Origin: Flammeovirgaceae bacterium UBA5585
Lineage (GTDB): Bacteria > Bacteroidota > Bacteroidia > Cytophagales > Cyclobacteriaceae
Assembly (NCBI GenBank): GCA_002425185.1
Contig: DILT01000006.1
Span: forward strand, 34,286 to 98,285
Direction of reading: 5' to 3'
Length of the DNA stretch: 64,000 bases
Under the pieces are notes generated by a model. It worked only from the letters and a program-made list of their open reading frames with translations, did no database searches and was not told the DNA's origin. Shown in pieces: positions 53,032-61,616 of the stretch. The stretch's first letter is position 1. Each line of letters opens with the position of its first letter. The position numbers and the translations under genes were made by a program.

Positions 53032-53102
53032 AGGTCTCGAGCGGATTCGAACCGCTGTAGGAGCTTTTGCAGAGCTCAGCCTAGCCACTCGGCCACGAGA
53101 CC
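53032..53102 (-). tRNA. tRNA-Cys (anticodon GCA)
   Basis: Minus-strand cloverleaf with acceptor GGTCTCG / CGAGACC, D arm GCCG...GGC, anticodon stem GAGCT / AGCTC with loop CTGCAAA (anticodon GCA, reading UGC and UGU), and T arm AGCGG TTCGAAT CCGCT. 71 nt with the discriminator T; the 3' CCA is not encoded. It lies between the rpsA terminator and its own strong terminator. Confidence 0.95.
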
Positions 53103-53133
53103 AAAAAGGCATTCGTCATGCTTCCATGACGAA
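53103..53133 (-). terminator. Terminator after rpsA
   Basis: Perfect 9-bp stem TTCGTCATG (53112-53120) / CATGACGAA (53125-53133), loop of four; minus strand continues with GCCTTTTT. Located 14 bp past the rpsA stop, just before the tRNA gene. Confidence 0.75.
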
Positions 53134-53146
53134 CACCCAATATTAC

Positions 53147-55144
53147 TTATTCTGCTTTAGATTCACCTGATGCTTTTGGTGCATTCATTTTATCTTTCAA
53201 TGCACTCAATGCTTCAAGATCGCCCAGCGTTGATTTCTCCACTTCCTGATTGATCTTATCGATGGTTTTACCCTTCGATGCAGGCGTTGCCTTCTTCTTG
53301 GCAGCCGGCTGCTTATCATCTTCTGCAGAGAATATAGCCTTGTGCGATAATGAAATTCTGCGGTCATCTTTTGAAAACTCCAGTACTTTGAAGTCAAGTG
53401 AATCACCTACTTCAATTTTACCTTCGTCTTCCCGTACCAGGTTTTTAGTTGAGCAGAAACCTTCAATACCATAAGGAAGTTCCAGAATAGCTCCTTTATC
53501 ATTTTTACTGATAACAGTACATTTATGAACTGAACCTACGGTAAATACGGTTTCAAAAGTATCCCATGGATTTTCTTCCAGGTGCTTATGACTTAAAGCA
53601 AGCCTGCGGTTTGCTGCATCAAGCTCTAACACTACTACCTGCAATTTATCGCCAACCTTTACAAACTCAGAAGGATGTTTAATCTTCTTAGTCCAGCTTA
53701 AGTCAGATACGTGCACAAGTCCGTCAATACCTTCTTCCAGTTCAATAAATAAACCAAAGTTAGTAAGGTTACGCACAATGCCTTCGTGCTTGGTTCCGAT
53801 AGCGTACTTGGTGAGTACATCCTGGCGTGTCCAGGGATCTTCAGTAAGTTGCTTGATTCCAAGTGACATTTTTCTTTCCTCACGATCGATGGTAAGTACA
53901 ACCGCTTCAATTTCATCACCCACCTTCATGAAGTCCTGAGGATTGCGCAGGTGCTGTGACCAGCTCATTTCACTTACGTGGATTAAGCCTTCAACACCGG
54001 GCTGAAGCTCGAGGAACGCACCGTAGTCGGCTACGTTTACAATCTTACCTTTTACTTTCGATCCTACTGTGATGTCAGCAGGTAAAGAAGCCCACGGATG
54101 ATCCGTAAGCTGTTTCATACCTAAGCTAATGCGTTTCTTCTCGCCATCAAACTCAAGCACAACCACTTTAACCACCTGATCAAGTTTCAACACTTCTTCA
54201 GGATGGTTGATACGACCCCATGATATGTCAGTAATGTGTAGTAATCCATCAACACCACCCAGATCGATAAACACACCAAAGTTGGTCATGTTCTTGATTG
54301 TTCCTTCCAACACTTGGCCCTTTTCAAGGTTGCTGAGGATGGCTACCTTTTGTTCTTCAAGATCTTTCTCAATGAGCACTTTGTGCGATACCACTACGTT
54401 GTCGTTGGTGTAGTTGATTTTCACCACCTTCACTTCCATCGACTTGTTCACGTAAATATCAAAATCGCGGATAGGCTTAACGTCAATTTGTGAACCCGGT
54501 AAGAAAGCTTCAATACCATAAACATCCACAATCAAACCACCCTTCGTTCTGCGTTTTACAAAACCTTCAATCACTAAATCATCATCCAGTGCTTTTTGAA
54601 TGCGCTCCCAGCCTTTCACCAGTTTCGCCTTTCTGCGGCTAAGCACCAGTTGGCCCATTAAGTCTTCACGTTCTTCAATGAAGATCTCAACTTTGTCACC
54701 AATTTTTAAATTGGGCACATCTTTGAATTCAGCCAATGGCACCAGGCCATCTGATTTAAATCCAATGTTTAAAATTACATCGCGGTCATTTATTCCAACC
54801 ACGATTCCATCCACAACCTCACCACTATCAACTGTAGTAACTGTACCCGCATAGAGTTTCTCCATCTGATCACGGTCGGTAGAAGAGTAACCTTCACCAA
54901 AGCCTTTGCGCTCGTAGGCATCCCAATCAAACGCACCGGGAACCGCCATAGCTTTAACAGCTTTACGCAGTTCAGTTACCGGAATAGCCTCCGATTCGAT
55001 TTCTTCTTTCTCCAGTGCCTTAACTTCCGCCAACGGATCAATTTCATCGATTTCGACAGGGATGTTTTCCTCCACTACTTTCTTTTTTACCGCTTTGATT
55101 TCCTCTTGGTCGTCAGCGGCCAGTTTTGCTTTTTCCTTAGCCAT
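53147..55144 (-). CDS. rpsA: 30S ribosomal protein S1
   Basis: The start at 55144 (MAKEKAKLAADDQ) gives 665 residues; an upstream in-frame ATG at 55189 adds 15 residues and is unlikely. Six S1 RNA-binding domains follow an acidic helical N-terminus: for example GEVVDGIVVGINDRDVILN, GQVLEGTIKNMTNFGVFIDL, GSKVKGKIVNVADYGAFLEL. The protein delivers mRNA to the ribosome; it is especially important in Bacteroidota, which rarely use Shine-Dalgarno pairing. The C-terminal lysine-rich tail (AKKKATPASKGK) is typical of the phylum. Confidence 0.96.
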   Translation of the reverse strand: MAKEKAKLAADDQEEIKAVKKKVVEENIPVEIDEIDPLAEVKALEKEEIESEAIPVTELRKAVKAMAVPGAFDWDAYERKGFGEGYSSTDRDQMEKLYAGTVTTVDSGEVVDGIVVGINDRDVILNIGFKSDGLVPLAEFKDVPNLKIGDKVEIFIEEREDLMGQLVLSRRKAKLVKGWERIQKALDDDLVIEGFVKRRTKGGLIVDVYGIEAFLPGSQIDVKPIRDFDIYVNKSMEVKVVKINYTNDNVVVSHKVLIEKDLEEQKVAILSNLEKGQVLEGTIKNMTNFGVFIDLGGVDGLLHITDISWGRINHPEEVLKLDQVVKVVVLEFDGEKKRISLGMKQLTDHPWASLPADITVGSKVKGKIVNVADYGAFLELQPGVEGLIHVSEMSWSQHLRNPQDFMKVGDEIEAVVLTIDREERKMSLGIKQLTEDPWTRQDVLTKYAIGTKHEGIVRNLTNFGLFIELEEGIDGLVHVSDLSWTKKIKHPSEFVKVGDKLQVVVLELDAANRRLALSHKHLEENPWDTFETVFTVGSVHKCTVISKNDKGAILELPYGIEGFCSTKNLVREDEGKIEVGDSLDFKVLEFSKDDRRISLSHKAIFSAEDDKQPAAKKKATPASKGKTIDKINQEVEKSTLGDLEALSALKDKMNAPKASGESKAE

Positions 55145-55233
55145 AAAATAAAATGTGCCCGATGGTACATGCAGTGGCCGGGCCAGCATACTGCAAATTT
55201 TGGTTAAACACTGCTTTTTAGCTGATTTTCAGC

Positions 55234-55262
55234 AAAAAGCCCCCAACACTTATTGGGGGCTG
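55234..55262 (-). terminator. Terminator of the TolC gene
   Basis: Stem AGCCCCCAA (55238-55246) / TTGGGGGCT (55253-55261), loop of six, followed on the minus strand by TTTTT. It lies 29 bp past the TolC stop, and the rpsA leader starts beyond it. Confidence 0.88.
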
Positions 55263-55290
55263 CAAAGGTAAAAAATAATATGATTCAGCC

Positions 55291-56628
55291 CTACCTGGTC
55301 TCAGGATGTTTCAATTGGCCAATCTGGTAGTTAAGAATGATCTCCTGAAACATGAGGGTGAACTCTGCCTGCGCCTGGGCTGCCTGACCTTGTATTAAAG
55401 CGTTGCTGGCCTGGGAAAACTCGAAAAATGCAGACAATCCGAGCTCATATCGCTCTTTTTCGAGGTTGTAGGCACCATTAGCGGCTTCAAACTGAGCCAC
55501 AGAAGCCAGGTATTGGGCCTTGGCGGCCTCAAAATTCTGGTAGGCCGTTTTTACATCGCGATAGATGATCGTTTTGAGATTATTCTCCTGTAACAGACTA
55601 TTGTCTCTGTCAATTTTAGCAGACTGCACCTGAGTGCGTGTTGCGAATCCTGTGAGGATTGGAACATTTAACGAAAAACCATAAAAATGATAGGGATTAA
55701 CTGTGCGGAGCTGATCGTTTAGCGTGAAAGGAATTCGTGAATTATAAAAAGACCCTAGTGTATAGAACGCTGAAATGGTAGGGAAATAGCTTCCCCGAAA
55801 AGCACTCACCGTACGCGCATTGCGAAGCACCAGTTGCTTTTGTTGATTGTAATCCGGGCGGCTGGCTAAAGCCGTCTGGTATAACGCATCTAAATCTACG
55901 TCAAGCGTCAGAACCGACTCTATGGAAATACCCGGATTTACCAATTTAAATTCAGTGCCAGGCTCCAACTGTAAGGTTTGTGCCAAAATAAGTTTATCGT
56001 TCTCAAAGGTGTTCCAGGCCCGGATCATCAGGGACTCTAATCGCTTTACTTCGGCCAGTTGATTGTACTTATCAACAATTGCCAGGGCACCCACTTCAAC
56101 CAAACCTTCTATACGCTTTAGATTTTCTGACTGATTCCGGTGATTGTCCTGTGCAATTCTATACAACTCTTCACTTAACAGCACCTGAAGGTACTGTTGC
56201 GATACGTTAAAGATGGTAGTCTGTTTGGTTCTTTCAGCCCCGTAGGTTTGCGCCTGTGTATTACTATGGGCGGCCCGTAGCGTTTGAATACGATTCAATC
56301 CGCCAAATAAGGGAAGGTTTGCACTAATGCGTGCATCAATATTATCGGAAACAACATCCAGAAATTCTACCTGATTGGTTTCCGGATTTTGTATTTGTTG
56401 TCTTCCTCTGCGGTCATAAAAATCAGCTGAGGCGCGCAGGCTGGGCGCCATGTCCATAATCCGTTGCAATCGCTGCGCTGAAGCCCGCTCCACTTCATTT
56501 TGTTGTATACCATAATCAACATTTTTTTTCAGGGCTATGGTAAGCGCTTCATTGTAGGTGAGCTGTAGTTGTGCAAAGGATGCAACAGCATAACTAACAA
56601 AGCATAATGTGGCTATCGAATATTTCAT
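55291..56628 (-). CDS. TolC-family outer-membrane efflux protein
   Basis: The 445-residue protein has a signal peptide (ATLCFVSYAVASFAQ) and two TolC-type repeats of long helices (LTYNEALTIALKKNVDYGIQ start; YELGLSAFFEFSQASNALIQ in the second). It should form the outer-membrane channel of an exporter. The gene begins 20 bp after the ABC ATPase gene. No adaptor or permease lies beside them, so the other components are elsewhere or outside the window. Confidence 0.92.
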   Translation of the reverse strand: MKYSIATLCFVSYAVASFAQLQLTYNEALTIALKKNVDYGIQQNEVERASAQRLQRIMDMAPSLRASADFYDRRGRQQIQNPETNQVEFLDVVSDNIDARISANLPLFGGLNRIQTLRAAHSNTQAQTYGAERTKQTTIFNVSQQYLQVLLSEELYRIAQDNHRNQSENLKRIEGLVEVGALAIVDKYNQLAEVKRLESLMIRAWNTFENDKLILAQTLQLEPGTEFKLVNPGISIESVLTLDVDLDALYQTALASRPDYNQQKQLVLRNARTVSAFRGSYFPTISAFYTLGSFYNSRIPFTLNDQLRTVNPYHFYGFSLNVPILTGFATRTQVQSAKIDRDNSLLQENNLKTIIYRDVKTAYQNFEAAKAQYLASVAQFEAANGAYNLEKERYELGLSAFFEFSQASNALIQGQAAQAQAEFTLMFQEIILNYQIGQLKHPETR

Positions 56629-56648
56629 ACTTGATTTCTTAAAAGCTT

Positions 56649-57326
56649 TTATCCTACTTTTTCATCTGATACAATCGCCCCATCCGCAACCCGCACGATA
56701 CGTTTGCCGCGCTGCGCATTTTCTTCCGAGTGCGTTACCTGAATAATGGTCATGCCCTCTTCATTCAGTTTCTGAAAAATGTCCATAATCTGTTTACCTT
56801 GATCAGAATGAAGATTTCCGGTGGGCTCATCGGCTAATAGCATTTTGGGCTGCCCTACAATAGCGCGGGCGATACCCACCAATTGCTGCTGTCCGCCCGA
56901 AAGTTGTTCGGGAAACAAATCCTTTTTGGCCACCATGTTAAACCGATCGAGCATCTCGGCAACCATGCTTTTGCGCTGGCTGCCATTTACACCTTTATAC
57001 AATAATGGTGTTTCAATATTTTCATATACCGTAAGTTCATCAATGAGGTGATAGGCCTGGAAAATAAACCCTATGTGGTTTTTGTGCATTTCCGACTTCT
57101 GCTTTTCCTTTAGTTTATGTACCGGCTGATCGTAGAAATAGTACTCACCTGCTGAGGGTTCATCCAACATACCAATAATGTTCATAAGGGTAGATTTTCC
57201 TGCCCCGCTGGGGCCCATAATGGTGAGAAATTCACCTTGCTCAACATCCAGGTTAACACCTTTTAAAATGAAAGTGCGCTGAAAGCGAGAATCAATAAAC
57301 TTGTCAATATCCCGAAGTTTTATCAT
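56649..57326 (-). CDS. ABC transporter ATP-binding protein, MacB/LolD type
   Basis: The 225-residue ATPase shows Walker A GPSGAGKST (residue 38 on), signature LSGGQQQLVGIARAI, Walker B LLADEPTGNL and H-loop VTHSEENA. Type VII transporters (MacB, LolCDE) use this ATPase. It is followed by TolC, which makes a MacB-like exporter likely, but its permease and adaptor are not nearby. Confidence 0.9.
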   Translation of the reverse strand: MIKLRDIDKFIDSRFQRTFILKGVNLDVEQGEFLTIMGPSGAGKSTLMNIIGMLDEPSAGEYYFYDQPVHKLKEKQKSEMHKNHIGFIFQAYHLIDELTVYENIETPLLYKGVNGSQRKSMVAEMLDRFNMVAKKDLFPEQLSGGQQQLVGIARAIVGQPKMLLADEPTGNLHSDQGKQIMDIFQKLNEEGMTIIQVTHSEENAQRGKRIVRVADGAIVSDEKVG

Positions 57327-57462
57327 CGATGGTAAGTGTTAGCTGCCCTAAAGCCAATTATGGTGCCAAGGGCTGTATAGGGCATTAGGCGCAAAAATTA
57401 AGGCCAGGTTACACGCGTGGGCGTCCGCTATTGAAAAAAGGTGTCTGAAACCGGACAGGTTA

Positions 57463-57873
57463 TTAAAAAATAATCGGATACAGAATAACATCCACCCTGC
57501 GGTTCAGGCTCATGCCCCTGCGGGAGTCATTGCGAAAAACGGGGTTATCAAGGCCCCAATCTTTAACAGAAATTTTGTGCTCCGGAATATCGCGTTGAAT
57601 TAACAACTCCTGAACGGCCTGGCTCCGCATTTTTGAAAGCCACTCATTATACTCACGGCCGCCAATGGGGTCGGTATGGCTGATCAGATGAATTTCGTAC
57701 TTATCCAACAGGTTAGGTATAGAGTCTAACCAATGAAACAAATCATCCGCCTGAAATTCATCTATAAAATAGCTTCCGCCTCCAAAGTAAATGCTTTTGC
57801 GCAGCTCATCCGTATGCTGGCCAAAGGCCACAACTCCAGAAAAGAATAACGCAAGTAAAAAGGCGAACTTCAT
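57463..57873 (-). CDS. OmpA-like C-terminal domain protein
   Basis: The 136-residue secreted protein has a signal peptide (LLALFFSGVVAFGQ) and an OmpA-like peptidoglycan-binding domain: IYFGGGSYFIDEFQADDL, LISHTDPIGGREYNEWLS and RRVDVILYPIIF. The Asp-Arg pair that binds diaminopimelate is represented by D of HTDP and R of NRRVDV. There is no beta-barrel. Function probably in envelope anchoring. Confidence 0.86.
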   Translation of the reverse strand: MKFAFLLALFFSGVVAFGQHTDELRKSIYFGGGSYFIDEFQADDLFHWLDSIPNLLDKYEIHLISHTDPIGGREYNEWLSKMRSQAVQELLIQRDIPEHKISVKDWGLDNPVFRNDSRRGMSLNRRVDVILYPIIF

Positions 57874-57990
57874 TACTAAATTTACGACAGAAAATTTGAA
57901 TCCAGCGTATTAAACCAGCATGAATATGACCGCATAACAATTAAATTGCACGGTGTACTATTCACTATTTGCGGGTTGACCCAATTCGTT

Positions 57991-58413
57991 ATGAAAATAC
58001 CAAAAGCACTTATTTTGTTTTCGATACTTGTTTTTTCTTCCTGTGGTAATAAAATCATTTACTTCGGCAGGGAATATGCGGAAACCGAACACGTTGATAT
58101 TTACTTCCGTGAAAGCGATGTGCAGGAGCCTAACGAGATTATGGGTAAGCTTACCTACGAGGTAAGTGCTAAAAAGCGTTCGGATAAAGTTCAACGAAAA
58201 ATCACAGACCGGGTAAAAAAGAAGGGCGCAGATGCCATTATTTTTGATGATATATCCTTAACGACTACAGGCGCAGCCACCGGTGGAGGTGTTGCCGGAA
58301 AAGGAACACGAAGAGGTTTTTTCTTTGGCCTTTTCGGAAGCAAAACCAAATACGAGAGAGGGCAGCAGATCAAAGCAACGCTTTTAAAGTACAGAAAGAA
58401 TATTGGTGGTTAA
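57991..58413 (+). CDS. Lipoprotein of unknown function
   Basis: The ATG at 57991 gives 140 residues with a lipoprotein signal (ILFSILVFSSC). The frame reaches 57946, but that would place 15 extra residues before the signal. The body has EIMGKLTYEVSAKKR and KKKGADAIIFDDISLTTTG, then a glycine-rich stretch (GAATGGGVAGKGT). No family recognised. Confidence 0.75.
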   Translation: MKIPKALILFSILVFSSCGNKIIYFGREYAETEHVDIYFRESDVQEPNEIMGKLTYEVSAKKRSDKVQRKITDRVKKKGADAIIFDDISLTTTGAATGGGVAGKGTRRGFFFGLFGSKTKYERGQQIKATLLKYRKNIGG

Positions 58414-58452
58414 TAACTGCTTTGTTTGTGCATGAGTTATTTTACACTTCAG

Positions 58453-58476
58453 GCCACAAAATCACGAAGACACTAA
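58453..58476. repeat. Half copy of the intergenic inverted-repeat family
   Basis: GCCACAAAATCACGAAGACACTAA-type sequence (two separate parts GCCACAAAATCACG and AAGACACTAA) matches one arm of the elements at 20772-20786, 23031-23054 and 35249-35273. No matching left arm is visible. Confidence 0.5.
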
Positions 58477-58502
58477 ATTGTTCACTAAAGCAGAAGTATC
58501 AT

Positions 58503-59003
58503 CTAATAATTGAGCCATACGAGCTTAGCCGATTTACCTTTTTCAACAACCGTAATTACCCACACATTATCGTAATCCCCATCCTCCCACGGGTGATATT
58601 TTTGCACACCCAATAATGTATTTGCCATCCAGGGTATGGTGTTAGAGTGCCCTACGACTACCACTGTACCTCCGGCATGCGTAGTAATCATTTTATCAAT
58701 CTCTTCTTCCTTGTTGATCTCATAATCCAGAATGGTCAATCCCTTTTTTACTGCCAACGGTTCTACGGTTTGCCGTGTTCGCTTAAAGGGCGTACTGTAG
58801 ATAGCATTTACTTCACCTTCGTTGAGTAGGTCAGCCAGACGTTGGGCGCGCTTTTTTCCTGCCGGGGCCAGATCCGGATCGTTGGTACTTTGTTCCATAG
58901 CTTTCTCGGCATGACGGATTAAAATGAACGTGGTTATTTTATCCTGTGCGAAAACGTTGAATGCTAAAAATAAAAAGACAGATACAAATATTTTTTTAAG
59001 CAT
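58503..59003 (-). CDS. Histidine phosphatase family protein (secreted)
   Basis: The 166-residue protein has a signal peptide (KIFVSVFLFLAFNVFAQ), the RHxE motif as LIRHAEKA, and the second His in VVVGHSNTIPWM. This is the phosphoglycerate-mutase-like/SixA type; with a signal peptide it acts outside the inner membrane. Substrate unknown. It is 30 bp downstream of the NTF2-like gene. Confidence 0.88.
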   Translation of the reverse strand: MLKKIFVSVFLFLAFNVFAQDKITTFILIRHAEKAMEQSTNDPDLAPAGKKRAQRLADLLNEGEVNAIYSTPFKRTRQTVEPLAVKKGLTILDYEINKEEEIDKMITTHAGGTVVVVGHSNTIPWMANTLLGVQKYHPWEDGDYDNVWVITVVEKGKSAKLVWLNY

Positions 59004-59033
59004 AATCAGATGATGTTTAAATCTTAGGACGTA

Positions 59034-59525
59034 TTAGTTCTTATACTTATTGGTAATACCAGCCGGGATATTGCAATTGGCCGATCTTCTTGTGTCAGCC
59101 AAATGAAAGATCTTCCAGCCGCTTTCGGTTTTGTAAAGATGGAAAGCATCCACGCCACAATGGCTGAATTTTTTCCCGATATAAAAAGCATAGTCGCACC
59201 AGGCCTGGGCAAAATCGCCATCCAGTTGAATAGTCAGTCCCCAGATTTCTTCATTCAAGGCATCGGCTCGTGGCGTTCCTACGGATTTCACAAAATCTTC
59301 AATGGAGGATTCACGTCTTAATACAACTACATTTTCGCGATTTCGGTAAACCGTAGCCATCGTAACATCCTTATAAAAAACACTCCGTACCATAGCACTA
59401 TCGCCAACCTGCATGCCTTTAAAAAGGCGCTCTATAACCTCTTTTATTTTGGACTCTTCGGTTTGTGCATGTATGGTAAAATGAATTGCCATCAGCATAA
59501 CCAGCGCGCTTATCAATTTTTTCAT
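59034..59525 (-). CDS. NTF2-like (SnoaL/DUF4440-type) secreted protein
   Basis: The 163-residue product has a signal peptide (ISALVMLMAIHFTIHAQ) and one cone-fold NTF2-like domain: ESKIKEVIERLFKGMQVGDSAMV, then AWCDYAFYIGKKFSHCGVDAFHLYK and GWKIFHLADTRR. This family includes enzymes and binding proteins. Function not determined. It precedes the histidine phosphatase gene. Confidence 0.85.
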   Translation of the reverse strand: MKKLISALVMLMAIHFTIHAQTEESKIKEVIERLFKGMQVGDSAMVRSVFYKDVTMATVYRNRENVVVLRRESSIEDFVKSVGTPRADALNEEIWGLTIQLDGDFAQAWCDYAFYIGKKFSHCGVDAFHLYKTESGWKIFHLADTRRSANCNIPAGITNKYKN

Positions 59526-59657
59526 TCGTATTATTTTTTACAAATTTGAACTTACTCACGTTGAAGGTAAAGATATTTTATCCAGGCGGAAACCTGTTGG
59601 ATATTGTTCATGATTTACCGCTTTTTGCATTAACTTTAATGCTTTAAATCTTCCCCT

Positions 59658-60806
59658 ATGAGGTTAATTACCGGTTTTTTCCTGCTTTGTGTTTTTCTTA
59701 GCCTTTCGGCAAGTGCACAGGTGGTTGACAGTTTAATGGCTGTTCTGGATACCGCCCGAAACGAAAGAAAGGTTAAAACCCTGAATGAACTCTTCCGCGA
59801 GCATATCCAATCCGATCCCATAAAAGCGATTGGTTATACACGGGAGGCGTTGACACTCGCCACGGAAATTAATGATAGACGAGGCACCGCAGCTGCATAC
59901 AATAACCTGGGGGTAGCCTACCGAAACCAGGGCGCGCTGGATAAGGCCCTGGAATACTACATCCGTTCACTCAACATTTACGATACCCTTCAAAACAAAG
60001 AGGGTATTGCTACTACAAAAAATAACATCGCCACTATTTATTCGATTAAGAAAGATTACGGGCAAGCGATGAAGTTTCTGGAAGAATCGCACAACATGTT
60101 TATCCAATTGGGTGATCAGCGCAAGCTTATTGGCTCCATGAATAATATGGGTAACCTGAACAGCGACCTGCAACTTTATGAAAAGGCCATGCGCTTTTTT
60201 TCAGAGGCGTATCAGTTAAGCGAAAAGATGGGTGAGCCCTTTGCCGATCCGCTTAACAACATTGGCATTATCTATTTCAAACAAGGAAATTATCAACGTG
60301 CCATAGAGTACTACCAGCGCGCACTTGAAATTGAACGCACCAACGACAATAAGCTGGGAATGCTTAATACGATTACCAACATTGGTATTGCCTATACTAA
60401 GGCTGGTCAGCCTGTTCCGGCCCAGCAATACTTGAATGAGGCCTTAAAACTCTCGGTTGAATTACAGGCAAACACGGGCGTTCCGGATATTTTAAAGAAT
60501 ACATCCTATAATTACTACCGGCAGGGAAAGTTGAAAGAAGCCTACGAAAAATTACTACAATACGACTCAGCCCGCGAAAAAGTTTATGGCGATGAAAGTA
60601 CCCGTAGAATAGCCCAAATGGAAGTAGCCCTGGAACTAAGCGAGAAAGAAAAGCAATATGAAATTCTACGAAAAGATAGCGAAGTAAAAAGTCTTCAGTT
60701 AAAAAGCAGCCGCCTGTTTATTGTGCTGATAATTCTTGGGCTACTCCTGCTCATAGCGGCTGCTAATTTTATTTTCATGAACAGGCGGAAAGAACTTTTT
60801 AAATAA
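59658..60806 (+). CDS. TPR-repeat membrane protein without kinase domain
   Basis: The 382 residues start with a signal peptide (LLCVFLSLSASAQ), have about six TPRs (AAAYNNLGVAYRNQGALDKA is one), a coiled coil and one C-terminal helix (LFIVLIILGLLLLIAAANFIF), then stop in NRRKELFK. The layout is that of the sensor half of the TPR kinase at 12009-13940 but the kinase is absent. Its stop overlaps the HD-domain start by one base (TAATG), so a simple frameshift is unlikely. Confidence 0.82.
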   Translation: MRLITGFFLLCVFLSLSASAQVVDSLMAVLDTARNERKVKTLNELFREHIQSDPIKAIGYTREALTLATEINDRRGTAAAYNNLGVAYRNQGALDKALEYYIRSLNIYDTLQNKEGIATTKNNIATIYSIKKDYGQAMKFLEESHNMFIQLGDQRKLIGSMNNMGNLNSDLQLYEKAMRFFSEAYQLSEKMGEPFADPLNNIGIIYFKQGNYQRAIEYYQRALEIERTNDNKLGMLNTITNIGIAYTKAGQPVPAQQYLNEALKLSVELQANTGVPDILKNTSYNYYRQGKLKEAYEKLLQYDSAREKVYGDESTRRIAQMEVALELSEKEKQYEILRKDSEVKSLQLKSSRLFIVLIILGLLLLIAAANFIFMNRRKELFK

Positions 60807-61345
60807 TGACGCGCGAAGAGGCCCGCAGCATACTCTACGAAATGACCAAAAGTCAAAGCCTGCTTCGCCACATGCGTAGCATTGAACTGGTGATGGAGGC
60901 CTATGCCGGCAAACTTGGAGAAAATCCTGAAGAGTGGGCTGTTGCCGGCCTATTGCACGATGCCGACTATGAGGCTTTCCCCGATCAGCATCCGGGTATA
61001 ATTGTCGATAAATTGCGTACCCTGGGAGAAGAAAAAATCGCTCATGCCGTATCGGCACACTATACTAAATGGAACGTACCGTATGTTACAACGCTTGATA
61101 AAGCGCTTTTGGCCTGTGATGAATTGACGGGATTTATTATTGCCTGCTGCCAGGTAAGGCCCGATGGCATTGCCAGTCTGGAGCCCAAATCGGTGCTCAA
61201 AAAGTTAAAAGACAAAACATTTGCAGCTAAAGTGGAACGCGATGAGGTTTACAAAGGAGCCGAACTTTTTGGCGTTGAACTCACCGACCATATTGCCTTT
61301 ATAATTAATGTACTACGGGAAAATAAGGCAGAACTTGGCATTTAA
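60806..61345 (+). CDS. HD-domain phosphohydrolase-like protein
   Basis: The 179-residue protein carries the HD signature HDADYE at residues 52-57, a preceding His (LLRHMRSIELVM) and a later Asp (LLACDELTG). HD enzymes hydrolyse phosphate esters, often of nucleotides. It is coupled to the TPR gene, so signalling is a reasonable guess. Overlap is one base. Confidence 0.85.
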   Translation: MTREEARSILYEMTKSQSLLRHMRSIELVMEAYAGKLGENPEEWAVAGLLHDADYEAFPDQHPGIIVDKLRTLGEEKIAHAVSAHYTKWNVPYVTTLDKALLACDELTGFIIACCQVRPDGIASLEPKSVLKKLKDKTFAAKVERDEVYKGAELFGVELTDHIAFIINVLRENKAELGI

Positions 61346-61393
61346 CCAGGGTAAATTCTGTACTTTTAATTTTACCGATTAATGAAGAACCTA

Positions 61394-61401
61394 TACATTT
61401 G
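61394..61401 (+). promoter_or_regulatory. Possible -7 element (TACATTTG)
   Basis: TACATTTG matches TAnnTTTG and lies 20 nt before the ATG of the 42-residue membrane protein. No -33 TTG at the expected place. Confidence 0.4.
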
Positions 61402-61421
61402 CTTACTAAAAGAAATCAGCC

Positions 61422-61550
61422 ATGTTTGAACAATACACAGGAAGCGGAGCCAGTCTTTTTATAACCATTGTTGCCGTAATCATTGGCTTTGCAGCAGCCT
61501 TAGGCTATGTTGATTTTATGAAAACAAAAAAGGAAGAAAAGAAGGACTGA
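61422..61550 (+). CDS. 42-residue single-pass membrane protein
   Basis: ATG at 61422 to TGA at 61548 encodes MFEQYTGSGAS then a helix (LFITIVAVIIGFAAALGYVDF) and a basic tail KTKKEEKKD. The polar start, one helix and positively charged end are what a real small membrane protein looks like. A -7 element lies upstream. No family known. Nothing else is seen between 61346 and 61616. Confidence 0.55.
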   Translation: MFEQYTGSGASLFITIVAVIIGFAAALGYVDFMKTKKEEKKD

Positions 61551-61616
61551 TTCTTTTAAACGAATATTGTAATGCCATATTTACACTGTAGGTATAGCAT
61601 TTTTATTGGCGCCCGG

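Noticed and set aside
53032..53102. tRNA-associated integration site
   Set aside because: No integrase, direct repeat of the tRNA 3' end or foreign-looking block is seen next to it.
54600..54854. Plus-strand frame inside rpsA
   Set aside because: Codon composition is that of a shadow and rpsA is certain on the other strand.
59658..60806. Frameshifted kinase
   Set aside because: The stop coincides with the start of a clear HD-domain gene, and no kinase remnant follows in any frame.
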